Positions 1 through 6,396 of a DNA stretch of 7,904 nt are shown in pieces. The DNA is from Methylomicrobium sp. (GTDB lineage: Bacteria > Pseudomonadota > Gammaproteobacteria > Methylococcales > Methylomonadaceae), in NCBI GenBank assembly GCA_007135635.1, contig SLIO01000313.1, forward strand, positions 1 to 7,904, written 5' to 3'. Position 1 is the first letter of the stretch. Every line of letters starts with the position of its first letter. A model generated the notes under the pieces. It did no database searches. It was not told the DNA's origin and saw nothing but the letters and a program-made list of their open reading frames with translations. A program made the translations under genes and the position numbers.

Positions 1-1450
1 AATCGGGATTCGGCCGGCTGAATAGCCTATCGTACAAGCGTATTTCGGCAGTAACCGAATGGCGCTCGCTGACCCAATGAATGACGCCTTTGACTTTGCG
101 GCCTTCAGGATTTTTGCCTAATGTGTCCGGGTCGTAACTGCAATGCAGTTCAGTAATCGAGCCGTCTTCGGCTTTGACAATGCGCTCGCAGCGGATCACA
201 TAAGCACCGCGCAGACGAACTTCGCCGCCTTCGATGAGGCGTTTGTATTTAGGCGGTGGATTTTCGGCAAAATCGTCCTGTTCGATATACAAGACTTTGC
301 TGAATTCGACTTTACGCGTGCCGAGTTCCGGTCTTTGCGGATGATTGCCGAGTTCGAGTGCTTCGATTTTGTCGTCCGGATAGTTATCGATGATCAATTT
401 CAGCGGTCTTAGAACCGCCAACGCCCGCGGGGCGTTTTCATTCAAGTCTTCGCGGATGCAGTTTTCCAGAACGGCCATTTCAATCCACGAGTCTTTTTTG
501 GTGATGCCGATTCTCTCGCAAAAATCGCGTATCGCAGCCGGTGTGACTCCGGCGCGGCGCAAGCCGGCAAGTGTCGGCATACGCGGATCGTCCCAACCGC
601 CGACATGCTTTTCGATGACCAATTGATTCAGTTTACGCTTGCTGACAATGCTGTATTCGAGTTGCAGCCGCGCGAATTCGATTTGCTGCGGATGGCAGTC
701 TATCGTGATGTTGTCGAGCACCCAGTCATAGAGCGGCCGGTGATCCTCGAATTCGAGCGTGCACAGCGAATGCGTGATGCCTTCGATCGCGTCGGAGATA
801 CAGTGCGTGTAGTCGTACATCGGATAGACGCACCACTGATTGCCGGTGCGGTTATGATGAACGCGGCGTATCCGGTAAATGACCGGGTCGCGCATATTGA
901 TGTTCGGCGAAGCCATGTCGATCTTGGCGCGCAATACATATTGACCGTCGGCGAACTCTCCGGCACGCATTCTCGCGAACAAGTCCAGATTTTCTTCGAT
1001 CGTACGATTGCGGTCCGGGCTTGCCTTGCCGGGTTCGGTCAACGTGCCCCGATTTTGGCGCATTTGTTCCGGTGTCGAGCTATCGACATAGGCCAAGCCT
1101 TTTTGAATCAACTCGACGGCGTAATCGTAAAGTTGTTCGAAATAATCGGAGGCATGACGTAGTTCGTGCCATTGAAAGCCTAGCCAACTCACATCTCGTT
1201 CGATCGCTTCCATGTATTCGACGCTTTCTTTTTCGGGGTTGGTATCGTCGAAACGCAGGTTGCAAGTCCCCTGATATTCGGCCGCGATACCGAAATTCAA
1301 GCAAATCGATTTGGCATGGCCGATGTGTAAATAACCGTTCGGTTCCGGAGGGAAGCGCGTAGCGACTTTACCGTTATTTTTGTTTTGTTTTATATCGCTA
1401 TTGATAATCTGGCGAATGAAATGAGAAGGCAGCGTTTCGTTTGATGACAT
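1..1450 (-). CDS. glnS: Glutaminyl-tRNA synthetase, C-terminus cut by window edge
   Basis: Cytoplasmic class I aminoacyl-tRNA synthetase that charges tRNA-Gln with glutamine using ATP. I translated 483 codons from the ATG at 1450-1448 to the window edge without a stop. The protein opens [16 protein letters not shown]. The class I nucleotide-binding signature is [15 protein letters not shown], with HIGH at residues 42-45, and the KMSKS-type loop is VSKRK at about 269-273 (E. coli has MSKRK). Other GlnRS landmarks are LRFDDTNP near 65, [10 protein letters not shown] after the KMSKS loop, [13 protein letters not shown], and VKGVIHWVS in the anticodon-binding beta-barrels. E. coli GlnRS has 554 residues, so about 70 C-terminal residues lie outside. 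No clear Shine-Dalgarno precedes the ATG, but homology starts at once and no other start fits. The first residue of the KMSKS loop is Val instead of Met, a mild variation. Identity is certain; the end lies off the window. Confidence 0.97.
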   Translation of the reverse strand, partial: MSSNETLPSHFIRQIINSDIKQNKNNGKVATRFPPEPNGYLHIGHAKSICLNFGIAAEYQGTCNLRFDDTNPEKESVEYMEAIERDVSWLGFQWHELRHASDYFEQLYDYAVELIQKGLAYVDSSTPEQMRQNRGTLTEPGKASPDRNRTIEENLDLFARMRAGEFADGQYVLRAKIDMASPNINMRDPVIYRIRRVHHNRTGNQWCVYPMYDYTHCISDAIEGITHSLCTLEFEDHRPLYDWVLDNITIDCHPQQIEFARLQLEYSIVSKRKLNQLVIEKHVGGWDDPRMPTLAGLRRAGVTPAAIRDFCERIGITKKDSWIEMAVLENCIREDLNENAPRALAVLRPLKLIIDNYPDDKIEALELGNHPQRPELGTRKVEFSKVLYIEQDDFAENPPPKYKRLIEGGEVRLRGAYVIRCERIVKAEDGSITELHCSYDPDTLGKNPEGRKVKGVIHWVSERHSVTAEIRLYDRLFSRPNPD

Positions 1451-1898
1451 GGGCGGTCAAATAAGTGATGGGTAATAGTAATGCCGGATTCAGAATTGAA
1501 AAAATCGCGGTTAATGGCCAATTTACTTCTTTCGAAAAGAAAAATCGTTTAGTTTTGTCGGGTGCAAGCGGAGATTGTCGAGAAATCTAGCTTCTAAATC
1601 AGCAAAAGTCTATCCGACAATGAAGGCGGATGGAATTTAAGAACTGGATAAATTCATCTATGAAGGTTTGATGGTAGCTTTTTGCTAGCAGACATCCTCG
1701 CCGAACAAACCGTACACACCCTAAAATTAGGCGTATAAACGAAATAAAAGGGCGCAAAATGACGGGCAATACTACTGCAATTCCCGATTTTCGTAAAGCG
1801 GACTGATCAACCAATTTTCGACTAAGGGGCGTTTTAACGTACATTTAACGGCAGTCAAACATGCCTCTTCGCTTCTGAATATTGGGCTACCTTCCATT
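1451..1898. other. Gene-poor upstream region of glnS
   Basis: No convincing gene is present between glnS and the candidate small-RNA locus. The one sizeable open frame (minus strand 1844-1599, 81 codons) is rich in Arg, Ile and Leu, has no recognisable domain and is probably chance. The stretch must carry the glnS promoter and leader, but I could not pick a convincing -35/-10 pair. An AATTCCC-centred word at 1777-1791 resembles the arms of the inverted repeat at 4282-4409, but the match is imperfect and no second arm was found nearby. Confidence 0.5.
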
Positions 1899-1939
1899 AT
1901 GATCTAAAGTGTAGTGGTTTTTTATGAGATTTAGATCAT
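1899..1939. repeat. Perfect 10-bp inverted repeat, possible operator
   Basis: ATGATCTAAA at 1899-1908 is matched by its exact reverse complement TTTAGATCAT at 1930-1939, with a 21-bp AT-rich spacer. The dyad lies upstream of the promoter at 1984-2012, centred near -100 relative to the predicted start. A stem this spaced is a poor terminator and is not followed by a T-run, so a binding site for a dimeric regulator is the more natural reading. I do not recognise the site as belonging to a particular regulator. Confidence 0.4.
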
Positions 1940-1952
1940 TGCTTTTCTCGCT

Positions 1953-1967
1953 GCGACACGCTGTCGC
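1953..1967. promoter_or_regulatory. Short palindrome just upstream of candidate sRNA promoter
   Basis: GCGACA at 1953-1958 and TGTCGC at 1962-1967 are exact reverse complements around a 3-base centre. The palindrome ends 16 bp before the proposed -35 hexamer and is centred near -59 from the predicted start, a usual position for a class I activator site. No T-run follows on either strand, so it is not an intrinsic terminator. The role as a binding site is inference. Confidence 0.3.
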
Positions 1968-1983
1968 GCGTCAATTAGTCACA

Positions 1984-2012
1984 TTTTCAAGGGTTTTTGC
2001 GCTCGTTATAAT
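1984..2012 (+). promoter_or_regulatory. Sigma-70 type promoter for candidate sRNA
   Basis: A consensus -10 box TATAAT lies at 2007-2012. With the optimal 17-bp spacer the -35 hexamer is TTTTCA at 1984-1989, which matches four of six consensus bases. Transcription would start near 2019. No reading frame of useful size follows on the plus strand before the intrinsic terminator at 2076-2104, so the promoter would drive a short non-coding transcript. Confidence 0.55.
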
Positions 2013-2018
2013 GCGTGC

Positions 2019-2104
2019 AACTCTTGATTAATTGCGTTATGCAGCTTGCCTCCTAAAGGGTTTTAAGGGTTTCTCAAGCGGACAGTTTCTGTCCGCTTTT
2101 TTTT
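2019..2104 (+). ncRNA. Candidate small regulatory RNA (about 86 nt)
   Basis: A promoter with a perfect -10 box (2007-2012) and a strong intrinsic terminator (2076-2104) bound a plus-strand transcript of about 86 nt. It lies in a gap flanked on both sides by minus-strand genes, so the terminator belongs to no annotated gene. The RNA carries CCTCCT at 2049-2054, complementary to a Shine-Dalgarno core, followed by AAAGGG and AAGGG words, then the terminator hairpin with a long U tail of the kind Hfq binds. The only internal reading frame from an ATG (2039) is five codons. It is not a sequence I recognise from known families: it does not resemble Spot 42, PrrF or the multi-GGA RsmY/Z class. The expression evidence is purely structural. 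Confidence 0.5.
2076..2104 (+). terminator. Intrinsic terminator, plus strand
   Basis: The stem AAGCGGACAG (2076-2085) pairs perfectly with CTGTCCGCTT (2089-2098) around a TTT loop, and T residues continue through 2104. Read on the minus strand the stem is followed by only two T residues, so it is directional and does not efficiently end the minus-strand operon on its right. Confidence 0.85.
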
Positions 2105-2178
2105 GCTCGTCATACTGCGATTTTGACTGAAAATGCTTTATTCGGTCAGCGGCTTCAAGTCATTCGACATTACCAAGG

Positions 2179-2439
2179 CTACCGGTTTTGCTGCCGATCT
2201 TTGCGGATGGCCTGCAAAATATCCAATCCTTTTTTGCGTTGAATCCGGATGATTTCAAATTCGGTTTGATATAACTTCGCTAACTCCTGATCAGTGGTTT
2301 GTTCGAGCGCTTCGGCTAATTCGCGTTCTTTCTTTTTCAGTTTGCCGAGAACGGTTTTTAGTTCGTTGGCGTAGTGTTTAGTTTTTTTGTGTTCCGGATC
2401 GAAGAAATGTTCCAATTGGGTCAAAAATTTTGCTTTCAT
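2179..2439 (-). CDS. Small charged coiled-coil protein downstream of phosphate transporter
   Basis: An 86-residue protein of unknown function. It has no signal peptide or membrane segment, so it is probably cytoplasmic. It is very rich in Lys, Glu, Gln and Leu: residues 22-47 and 50-82 read as two long amphipathic helices (LKTVLGKLKKKERELAEAL, then ELAKLYQTEFEIIRIQRKKG) broken near TTDQ. This suggests a helical hairpin or coiled coil. The ATG lies 17 bp after the stop of the Na+/phosphate cotransporter on the same strand, and AAGGT sits in the gap as a ribosome site, so the two are almost surely co-transcribed. Since the transporter ends in a cytoplasmic helical PhoU-like region, a role as partner or regulator of that tail is plausible but inferred. 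I do not recognise a named family. Confidence 0.75.
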   Translation of the reverse strand: MKAKFLTQLEHFFDPEHKKTKHYANELKTVLGKLKKKERELAEALEQTTDQELAKLYQTEFEIIRIQRKKGLDILQAIRKDRQQNR

Positions 2440-2456
2440 GATCCGGTACCTTTTGC

Positions 2457-4259
2457 TTATGGATTGAGTGTTTCTACAACTGTTTTGATTTCTGCTTCAT
2501 TCAATGCCAAATTATGTTCAGGCTCAAGGTGATGCGTATTATGCAAAAACAAGGTTTCGGCGGCCTTGACCAGATTGGTTTTGATGCTGAACATGTAAGC
2601 GCTGTCATTGATTAGCGATGAGCCGGTTTCAGGTGTGATTTTGTTTTCGCGAATCAGTGTCTCGATGCTTCGTGTGATCAGTTGGTCGTCTTCCTCGATC
2701 TTAGTCTTGAGGGCATCGAGCGAAACAAAGGGCAGTTCATCGGCCTCGATGTTTTTCATGAATTCATCGATTTGTTTGATCAGTAGTGCGATTTGATAAG
2801 CGATTTTGTGATACTCGTCGCGGGCGTAGCGGTAACGCGAAGTCGCAAAATGCAGCCAGTTGTTTTGCAGATGCTTGGTATTTTTTATCGCTTCGACGAT
2901 ATGCCGATTCGCGTCGCGCAGCCAGTAGAGTTTCGCGGTAGGCGTGTGTTCGGGAGAAAAGGAAGCGCGACTGATGAAGGCAATGATTGCACTGTAAATA
3001 CCTTTAATGCGTTTTTCGTAGGCATTTTCAATATCGTATTCGGCTGGATTTTCTTGATTCATCAATGTGTGAAGTAACTGCCCATTGTCCTGAAGATCCC
3101 GGCGGCTCAATCCAAAGGTTCTTAGAATGACATAAATGGCATTGTCGTATAGATGCAGCGTCTCCAGTCGGATCGATTCGTTCATGGTTTCAGGGAATTC
3201 AACCGCCGAGCTATTTAAGTATTTCGGCATGAAAATACTGATTTTTCTTTCCTTGATAAAGCGTTGTAAAAACACAACCATATACCCGATAAACGGAAAT
3301 AATAGAGCGATTCCTGCAAAATTGAATAAGGTGTGAAAGACGGCGAGTTTTAATGTGTAGTCGCTTGGGTTTATTCCGATCTTATCGCTAATCCAATCCA
3401 CAGACACGACAAAATAAGGAATAAATAGGAGCGTGACGATGCCGGTAAAAAAATTGAAAATCAAATGTGCCCATGCTAAGCGCTTGCCGTCGATATTGGC
3501 ACCGAAGGCGCCGATAATGGCCGTGATCGTCGTGCCGATGTTCGAGCCGACCGCCAAAGCTAAAGCATTTTCGTAAGTGATTTGTTGTGCCGCTAGCGCC
3601 GTGATGATCAAGACCATCGTGGCATGGCTCGATTGCATGACGACCGTGGCCGCAATGCCGACTGCCGTGTAAATCAGTAAGCCCTTGATGCCCGGCATCG
3701 CGAATTCGACCAGATCGATGGTGTCCTTAATGCGCTCGAAATTATCCTTCATATAGTCGATGCCCAGAAACAGAAAGCCGAGTCCTGTCAGAATGAAACC
3801 TACGCCTTTCAATTTTTTCCGGGTTTGAAAAATAAATAATATACCGAAAACCAGCATAGGAAGCGCGTATGCGGCGATATCGACTTTAAGTCCGAAACCG
3901 GCGATCAGCCAGGCGCCGGTCGAGGTGCCGAGGTTGGCGCCGAAGATAATTCCGATACCTGAGGCTAAATCGAGCAAACCGGCGCTGAGAAACGATATCG
4001 TGATGATCGATACTAATGAGCTCGATTGCATTAAGGTCGTGGCAACGATACCAAAGCCCAGGCTTTTTATTCGCGTATCGGTGGTTTTTTGCAGAATGCG
4101 TTCGAGCGTACCGCCGGTAAATGCCTTGAAGCCTTGTTCGAGCGACAGCATGCCGAACAAAAAAATAGCAACGCCGGCCGCGATGCCTTTAAATTCATGG
4201 CTAAGCCAAAAGCCGATACTCAATAAAGGGATACCCAATATCAGAAATAATTTTTGCAT
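2457..4259 (-). CDS. Na+/phosphate cotransporter, NptA/YjbB type with PhoU-like tail
   Basis: Inner-membrane protein of the Na/Pi-cotransporter II family, expected to move inorganic phosphate with sodium; bacterial YjbB has been linked to phosphate export. Numbered from the ATG at 4259 (600 residues), the family's inverted duplicated repeats are visible. The first has TLMQSSSLVS (QSSS at 78-81) and GANLGTS near 107; the second has VVMQSSHATM (209-214) and GSNIGTT near 238. About eight hydrophobic segments fill residues 1-335. The rest is soluble and helical with many charged residues, as in the PhoU-like domain of YjbB (543 residues). A longer frame begins at GTG 4343 behind GAGG. Its extra 28 residues (GNYCCQPSA included) are encoded largely by the inverted-repeat element and do not look like a transporter N-terminus, so I chose MQKLFLILG, whose own ribosome site is weak. 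No Pho box was seen. Confidence 0.9.
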   Translation of the reverse strand: MQKLFLILGIPLLSIGFWLSHEFKGIAAGVAIFLFGMLSLEQGFKAFTGGTLERILQKTTDTRIKSLGFGIVATTLMQSSSLVSIITISFLSAGLLDLASGIGIIFGANLGTSTGAWLIAGFGLKVDIAAYALPMLVFGILFIFQTRKKLKGVGFILTGLGFLFLGIDYMKDNFERIKDTIDLVEFAMPGIKGLLIYTAVGIAATVVMQSSHATMVLIITALAAQQITYENALALAVGSNIGTTITAIIGAFGANIDGKRLAWAHLIFNFFTGIVTLLFIPYFVVSVDWISDKIGINPSDYTLKLAVFHTLFNFAGIALLFPFIGYMVVFLQRFIKERKISIFMPKYLNSSAVEFPETMNESIRLETLHLYDNAIYVILRTFGLSRRDLQDNGQLLHTLMNQENPAEYDIENAYEKRIKGIYSAIIAFISRASFSPEHTPTAKLYWLRDANRHIVEAIKNTKHLQNNWLHFATSRYRYARDEYHKIAYQIALLIKQIDEFMKNIEADELPFVSLDALKTKIEEDDQLITRSIETLIRENKITPETGSSLINDSAYMFSIKTNLVKAAETLFLHNTHHLEPEHNLALNEAEIKTVVETLNP

Positions 4260-4281
4260 GGATTTTGCCGAAGGTTGGCAG

Positions 4282-4409
4282 CAGTAATTCCCAATTTGAA
4301 AATCAACATGGATGTGGGGTGTGCTTGGCGAAGATGTTGGCACGGCTTTCCTCGGCAGGCATGCTATACACCCTAAACATGGCGAAAATTCTTAAACTGG
4401 GAATTGCTG
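4282..4409. repeat. Imperfect inverted-repeat element (MITE/REP-like), about 128 bp
   Basis: CAGTAATTCCCAATTT at 4282-4297 matches the reverse complement of AAACTGGGAATTGCTG at 4394-4409 at 14 of 16 positions. Further in, the arms share CATG and GGGTGT words in mirrored order (4307-4322 and 4367-4382), so the pairing extends patchily towards the centre. This is the architecture of a small non-autonomous or REP-type element. It fills most of the gap between the MOSC gene and the phosphate transporter. Its left arm ends about 22 bp before the chosen transporter start. I saw no clear target-site duplication and no second full copy in the window, so its dispersed nature is inference. Confidence 0.55.
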
Positions 4410-4465
4410 AAAAATTGAGGGGATGATTGCATGATCAGAGCGATAGCTACACCGGCATTTTCGAA

Positions 4466-5296
4466 TCAGTCGAGCGGAGGCTGTTTAGGACCGGTTGAAT
4501 GTATCACGACCGAATCGCCGACGCGGAGGGTTCCGGTTTCGTTATGCAACGCGTTCTGTCCGAAATAGACTTTATTGTTCCATCGGCGGGTACGATTTAA
4601 TGTCAGTAGCGGTTCTTGTCCGGTTACACCGGTTTTCGGATCGACGGACGGCACGGAGCAGCGTGCACAAGGTTTGGGTAACCTAAAGCCGATTTCGCCG
4701 ATGGTTATCGTGCGCCAAGAGTCTTCGGCGTAGCTATCGCAACCGGATAGAACCAAATTAGGCCGGAAACGGGTCATTGGATAATTCAGATTCATGGCCC
4801 GGTTGAGTGAGACCAGAGAGTTTTCCGAAAGAATCAAGAATGGAAAGCCGTCCGAAAAATAAACTTTATCGTTGGGCCTGGCGTAAGTCGGATCGACCGG
4901 GCGAATCGTTTCTTCCGTTTGGTAAACCAGTTTGCAGTCGATATGTAAAAAATCACTGAGCCATTGGTTGGCTTGTGCTGAAACATCGTATGCCAAGCAG
5001 CGGTCATGCCAGATTTCGCATTCGATCGTTTCACTGCTTGTCGCCTCGAGTGGGAGCACTAAATCGTCCATACCAGGCGCCGATAAAAGCAGGCAACTTT
5101 CGGTCAATGCGGTGCGAATCAATGCCATTTTAGGCAGGCGGCGCTGGGACAAAAATTTGTTATTTTTGTCGATCAGCATCCATTGCCGGTCATAGCGCAG
5201 GCCTTTTTCGGTCACCGGCCATGTATCAACTGCAATGCCTGCCAGCGACTTAACCGGATAAATATATATTCCGCTTAACCACATCGAAGGCATCAT
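4466..5296 (-). CDS. MOSC-domain molybdoenzyme (mARC/YcbX-like, no ferredoxin domain)
   Basis: A 276-residue protein with the two-part layout of mARC/YcbX enzymes, which bind molybdenum cofactor and reduce N-hydroxylated compounds such as hydroxylaminopurines. The N-terminal MOSC_N barrel starts SGIYIYPVKSLAG (8-20), then KGLRYDRQWMLID (31-43) and FLSQRR (48-53). The MOSC domain has TRFRPNLV (175-182) and PCARCSVPSVDPKTG (209-223). Cys213 aligns by motif with the Mo-ligand cysteine of human mARC1 (Cys273). E. coli YcbX has 369 residues because of a C-terminal 2Fe-2S ferredoxin domain. Here the chain ends soon after LRVGDSVVIH, so electrons must come from a separate partner. The start is the ATG directly after the TAA of the 117-residue gene, implying translational coupling; ATG codons at residues 2 and 5 are alternatives, the last being closest to the family's usual N-terminus. 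Substrate unknown. Confidence 0.9.
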   Translation of the reverse strand: MMPSMWLSGIYIYPVKSLAGIAVDTWPVTEKGLRYDRQWMLIDKNNKFLSQRRLPKMALIRTALTESCLLLSAPGMDDLVLPLEATSSETIECEIWHDRCLAYDVSAQANQWLSDFLHIDCKLVYQTEETIRPVDPTYARPNDKVYFSDGFPFLILSENSLVSLNRAMNLNYPMTRFRPNLVLSGCDSYAEDSWRTITIGEIGFRLPKPCARCSVPSVDPKTGVTGQEPLLTLNRTRRWNNKVYFGQNALHNETGTLRVGDSVVIHSTGPKQPPLD

Positions 5297-5650
5297 TTAG
5301 CCCAGTAGGCCTTTAACGACGCTCGATGTCAGATTGCTCTGAGCGGCTAGACCGTCCGACGGGAATTGTTTAATTAGGTCGGCGGTTTGCCGGGCTATAT
5401 CGTTGGCCTGTTCCGGTTCGGTGACCGATGATGCTGTGTTGACATTTTGCGCATCGCGGCTACGAAACGATTCGGAAAGTTTTACTGCGTTATCCGATAA
5501 TTCGAGGTTTTGTTTGTCGTTGACGACAGGTGCTCTTGGTGTGATGGAGTTTTGATTTGGCTCTTCGGTTAGACCGCGATTTTGCGACGGCTGAGCGGGA
5601 GCGTTCGGTACTGTGTTATCGATGCGTGGTGTTATGGCTTGGATTTCCAT
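5297..5650 (-). CDS. Hypothetical 117-residue protein with disordered N-terminus
   Basis: Not recognised. It is a small soluble protein without signal peptide or membrane segment. Residues 1-48 are rich in Pro, Asn, Gln and Thr and probably disordered. Then comes LELSDNAVKLSES (49-61), whose LSxxAxxL pattern is common in FlgM and other small motility-associated proteins. A predicted C-terminal helical part follows: QANDIARQTADLIKQ (81-95), then FPSDGLAAQSNLTSSVVKGLL. The ATG is well supported by GGAG six bases upstream (TCCACA spacer). It lies 61 bp after the PilZ gene, and its TAA abuts the ATG of the MOSC gene, so the three probably form one transcription unit. The strong ribosome site and tight coupling argue that it is a real gene. 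A motility or regulatory role is suggested only by the LSxxAxxL word and the PilZ neighbour. Confidence 0.8.
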   Translation of the reverse strand: MEIQAITPRIDNTVPNAPAQPSQNRGLTEEPNQNSITPRAPVVNDKQNLELSDNAVKLSESFRSRDAQNVNTASSVTEPEQANDIARQTADLIKQFPSDGLAAQSNLTSSVVKGLLG

Positions 5651-5711
5651 TGTGGACTCCTCGTTGAAATCGGTTGTCTATTAACCTGGGCAATAGGTTT
5701 TTCCAGATAGG

Positions 5712-6116
5712 TCATTTAAACAGTAAATCAGTTTGTGTTTCAAGTAAATGGTCGCCAAGACTGTTTTGTAGTTCCTCGAACTTGATACCGAAATCAAGGC
5801 TATTTTTTGCGGTTTGTCGAACGATTTTGGCTTTGATTTTGAATTGTTTGCCGTCCTTGAATTTAAGTGCCACGGTTAATTTTTTTTTGATGCTCAGTTT
5901 TTCTGTGCAGGTTACGCATAAGCCTCTGCTGCTGATGTCTTGCAGTTGGACCTTTATCTTTTTATTGATCCCGAATAGGTTTGTTGTTATCAAAACGACT
6001 TTAATATCATTTCTGACATAGCGAACCGATCTCCGTCCATTATCTTGAACCGTATCAACGGAATCGAAATCGAAAATATCACTATGATCTTCTGAAGGAT
6101 GATTGATGTCGGTCAT
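5712..6116 (-). CDS. PilZ-domain protein, predicted c-di-GMP receptor
   Basis: A 134-residue cytoplasmic protein consisting essentially of one PilZ domain. The c-di-GMP signature is complete: RRSVR supplies the RxxxR motif at residues 28-32, and DISSRG supplies the D/NxSxxG motif at 60-65, 27 residues later, a normal spacing. The strands between and after (KVQLQDISSRGLCV, LTVALKFKDG, FKIKAKIVRQ, LDFGIKFEEL) fit the PilZ six-stranded barrel. Residues 1-26 are acidic (many Asp and Glu) and probably flexible. Single-domain PilZ proteins act as adaptors for motility, pili or exopolysaccharide; the target here is unknown. It heads a probable PilZ / 117-residue / MOSC unit. The ATG has no good Shine-Dalgarno, but no earlier in-frame start was favoured. 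A perfect TATAAT on the minus strand (6179-6174) is a possible -10 box but lacks a good -35. The gene is more AT- and Lys-rich than its neighbours. Confidence 0.9.
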   Translation of the reverse strand: MTDINHPSEDHSDIFDFDSVDTVQDNGRRSVRYVRNDIKVVLITTNLFGINKKIKVQLQDISSRGLCVTCTEKLSIKKKLTVALKFKDGKQFKIKAKIVRQTAKNSLDFGIKFEELQNSLGDHLLETQTDLLFK

Positions 6117-6324
6117 GGAGATTACGAAATCAGGAATAATTATCGGGTTATCGAATAGTGGGGCATTGTATTAATTATAGTGTGTTTTGCTTGTAATAGT
6201 GGTTGGTTTGTTATCGAGGTGTCGATGCATAAGGAAACCCTGCGTAGTTATGTTTATAATGGTCGACCGAGTGGTACCTTAAGCGCTAAGAATTCATCCT
6301 GTGAAATAGAGTATGGTAAATGGA

Positions 6325-6353
6325 TTGATTCTGTCGAGTCTACACATTACTTT
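6325..6353 (+). promoter_or_regulatory. Possible sigma-70 promoter of the PQQ-linked ABC genes
   Basis: TTGATT at 6325-6330 and TACTTT at 6348-6353 are separated by the optimal 17 bp, and each matches four of six consensus bases. It would give a leader of about 37 nt before the ATG at 6397. A perfect TATAAT further up (6255-6260) has no acceptable -35 and is the less likely choice. The region between the divergent PilZ and ABC genes shows no other strong signal. Confidence 0.3.
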
Positions 6354-6396
6354 CTTTGTTCATATCTCAGCCTCAGCAATTGAATGGAGTAGGAAA

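Noticed and set aside
605..1162. 185-codon plus-strand frame and smaller frames across 143-1362
   Set aside because: All lie opposite or out of frame with glnS, whose translation is unmistakable.
1714..1733. ACACCCTAAA word shared with 4367-4376
   Set aside because: A 10-base match is expected by chance many times in a window this size; the similar flanks (CCTCG before, GGCG after) are suggestive but too short to call a repeat.
1599..1844. 81-codon minus-strand open frame between glnS and the sRNA locus
   Set aside because: No recognisable domain, Arg/Ile/Leu-rich chance-like composition, and it crosses repeat-like words; no ribosome site that I could support.
4338..4355. TTGGCACG resembling half of a sigma-54 promoter
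   Set aside because: The GC of the -12 element is not at the required spacing.
5683..5703. AACCT...AGGTT stem followed by T residues between the PilZ and 117-residue genes
   Set aside because: Only five base pairs, and the T-run is on the plus strand, opposite to the genes.
6174..6179. Minus-strand TATAAT upstream of the PilZ gene
   Set aside because: No acceptable -35 hexamer at 15-19 bp and no extended -10, so not listed as a promoter.
6180..6383. 67-codon plus-strand frame in the divergent promoter region
   Set aside because: No domain or ribosome site; it overlaps the likely promoter of the ABC gene.
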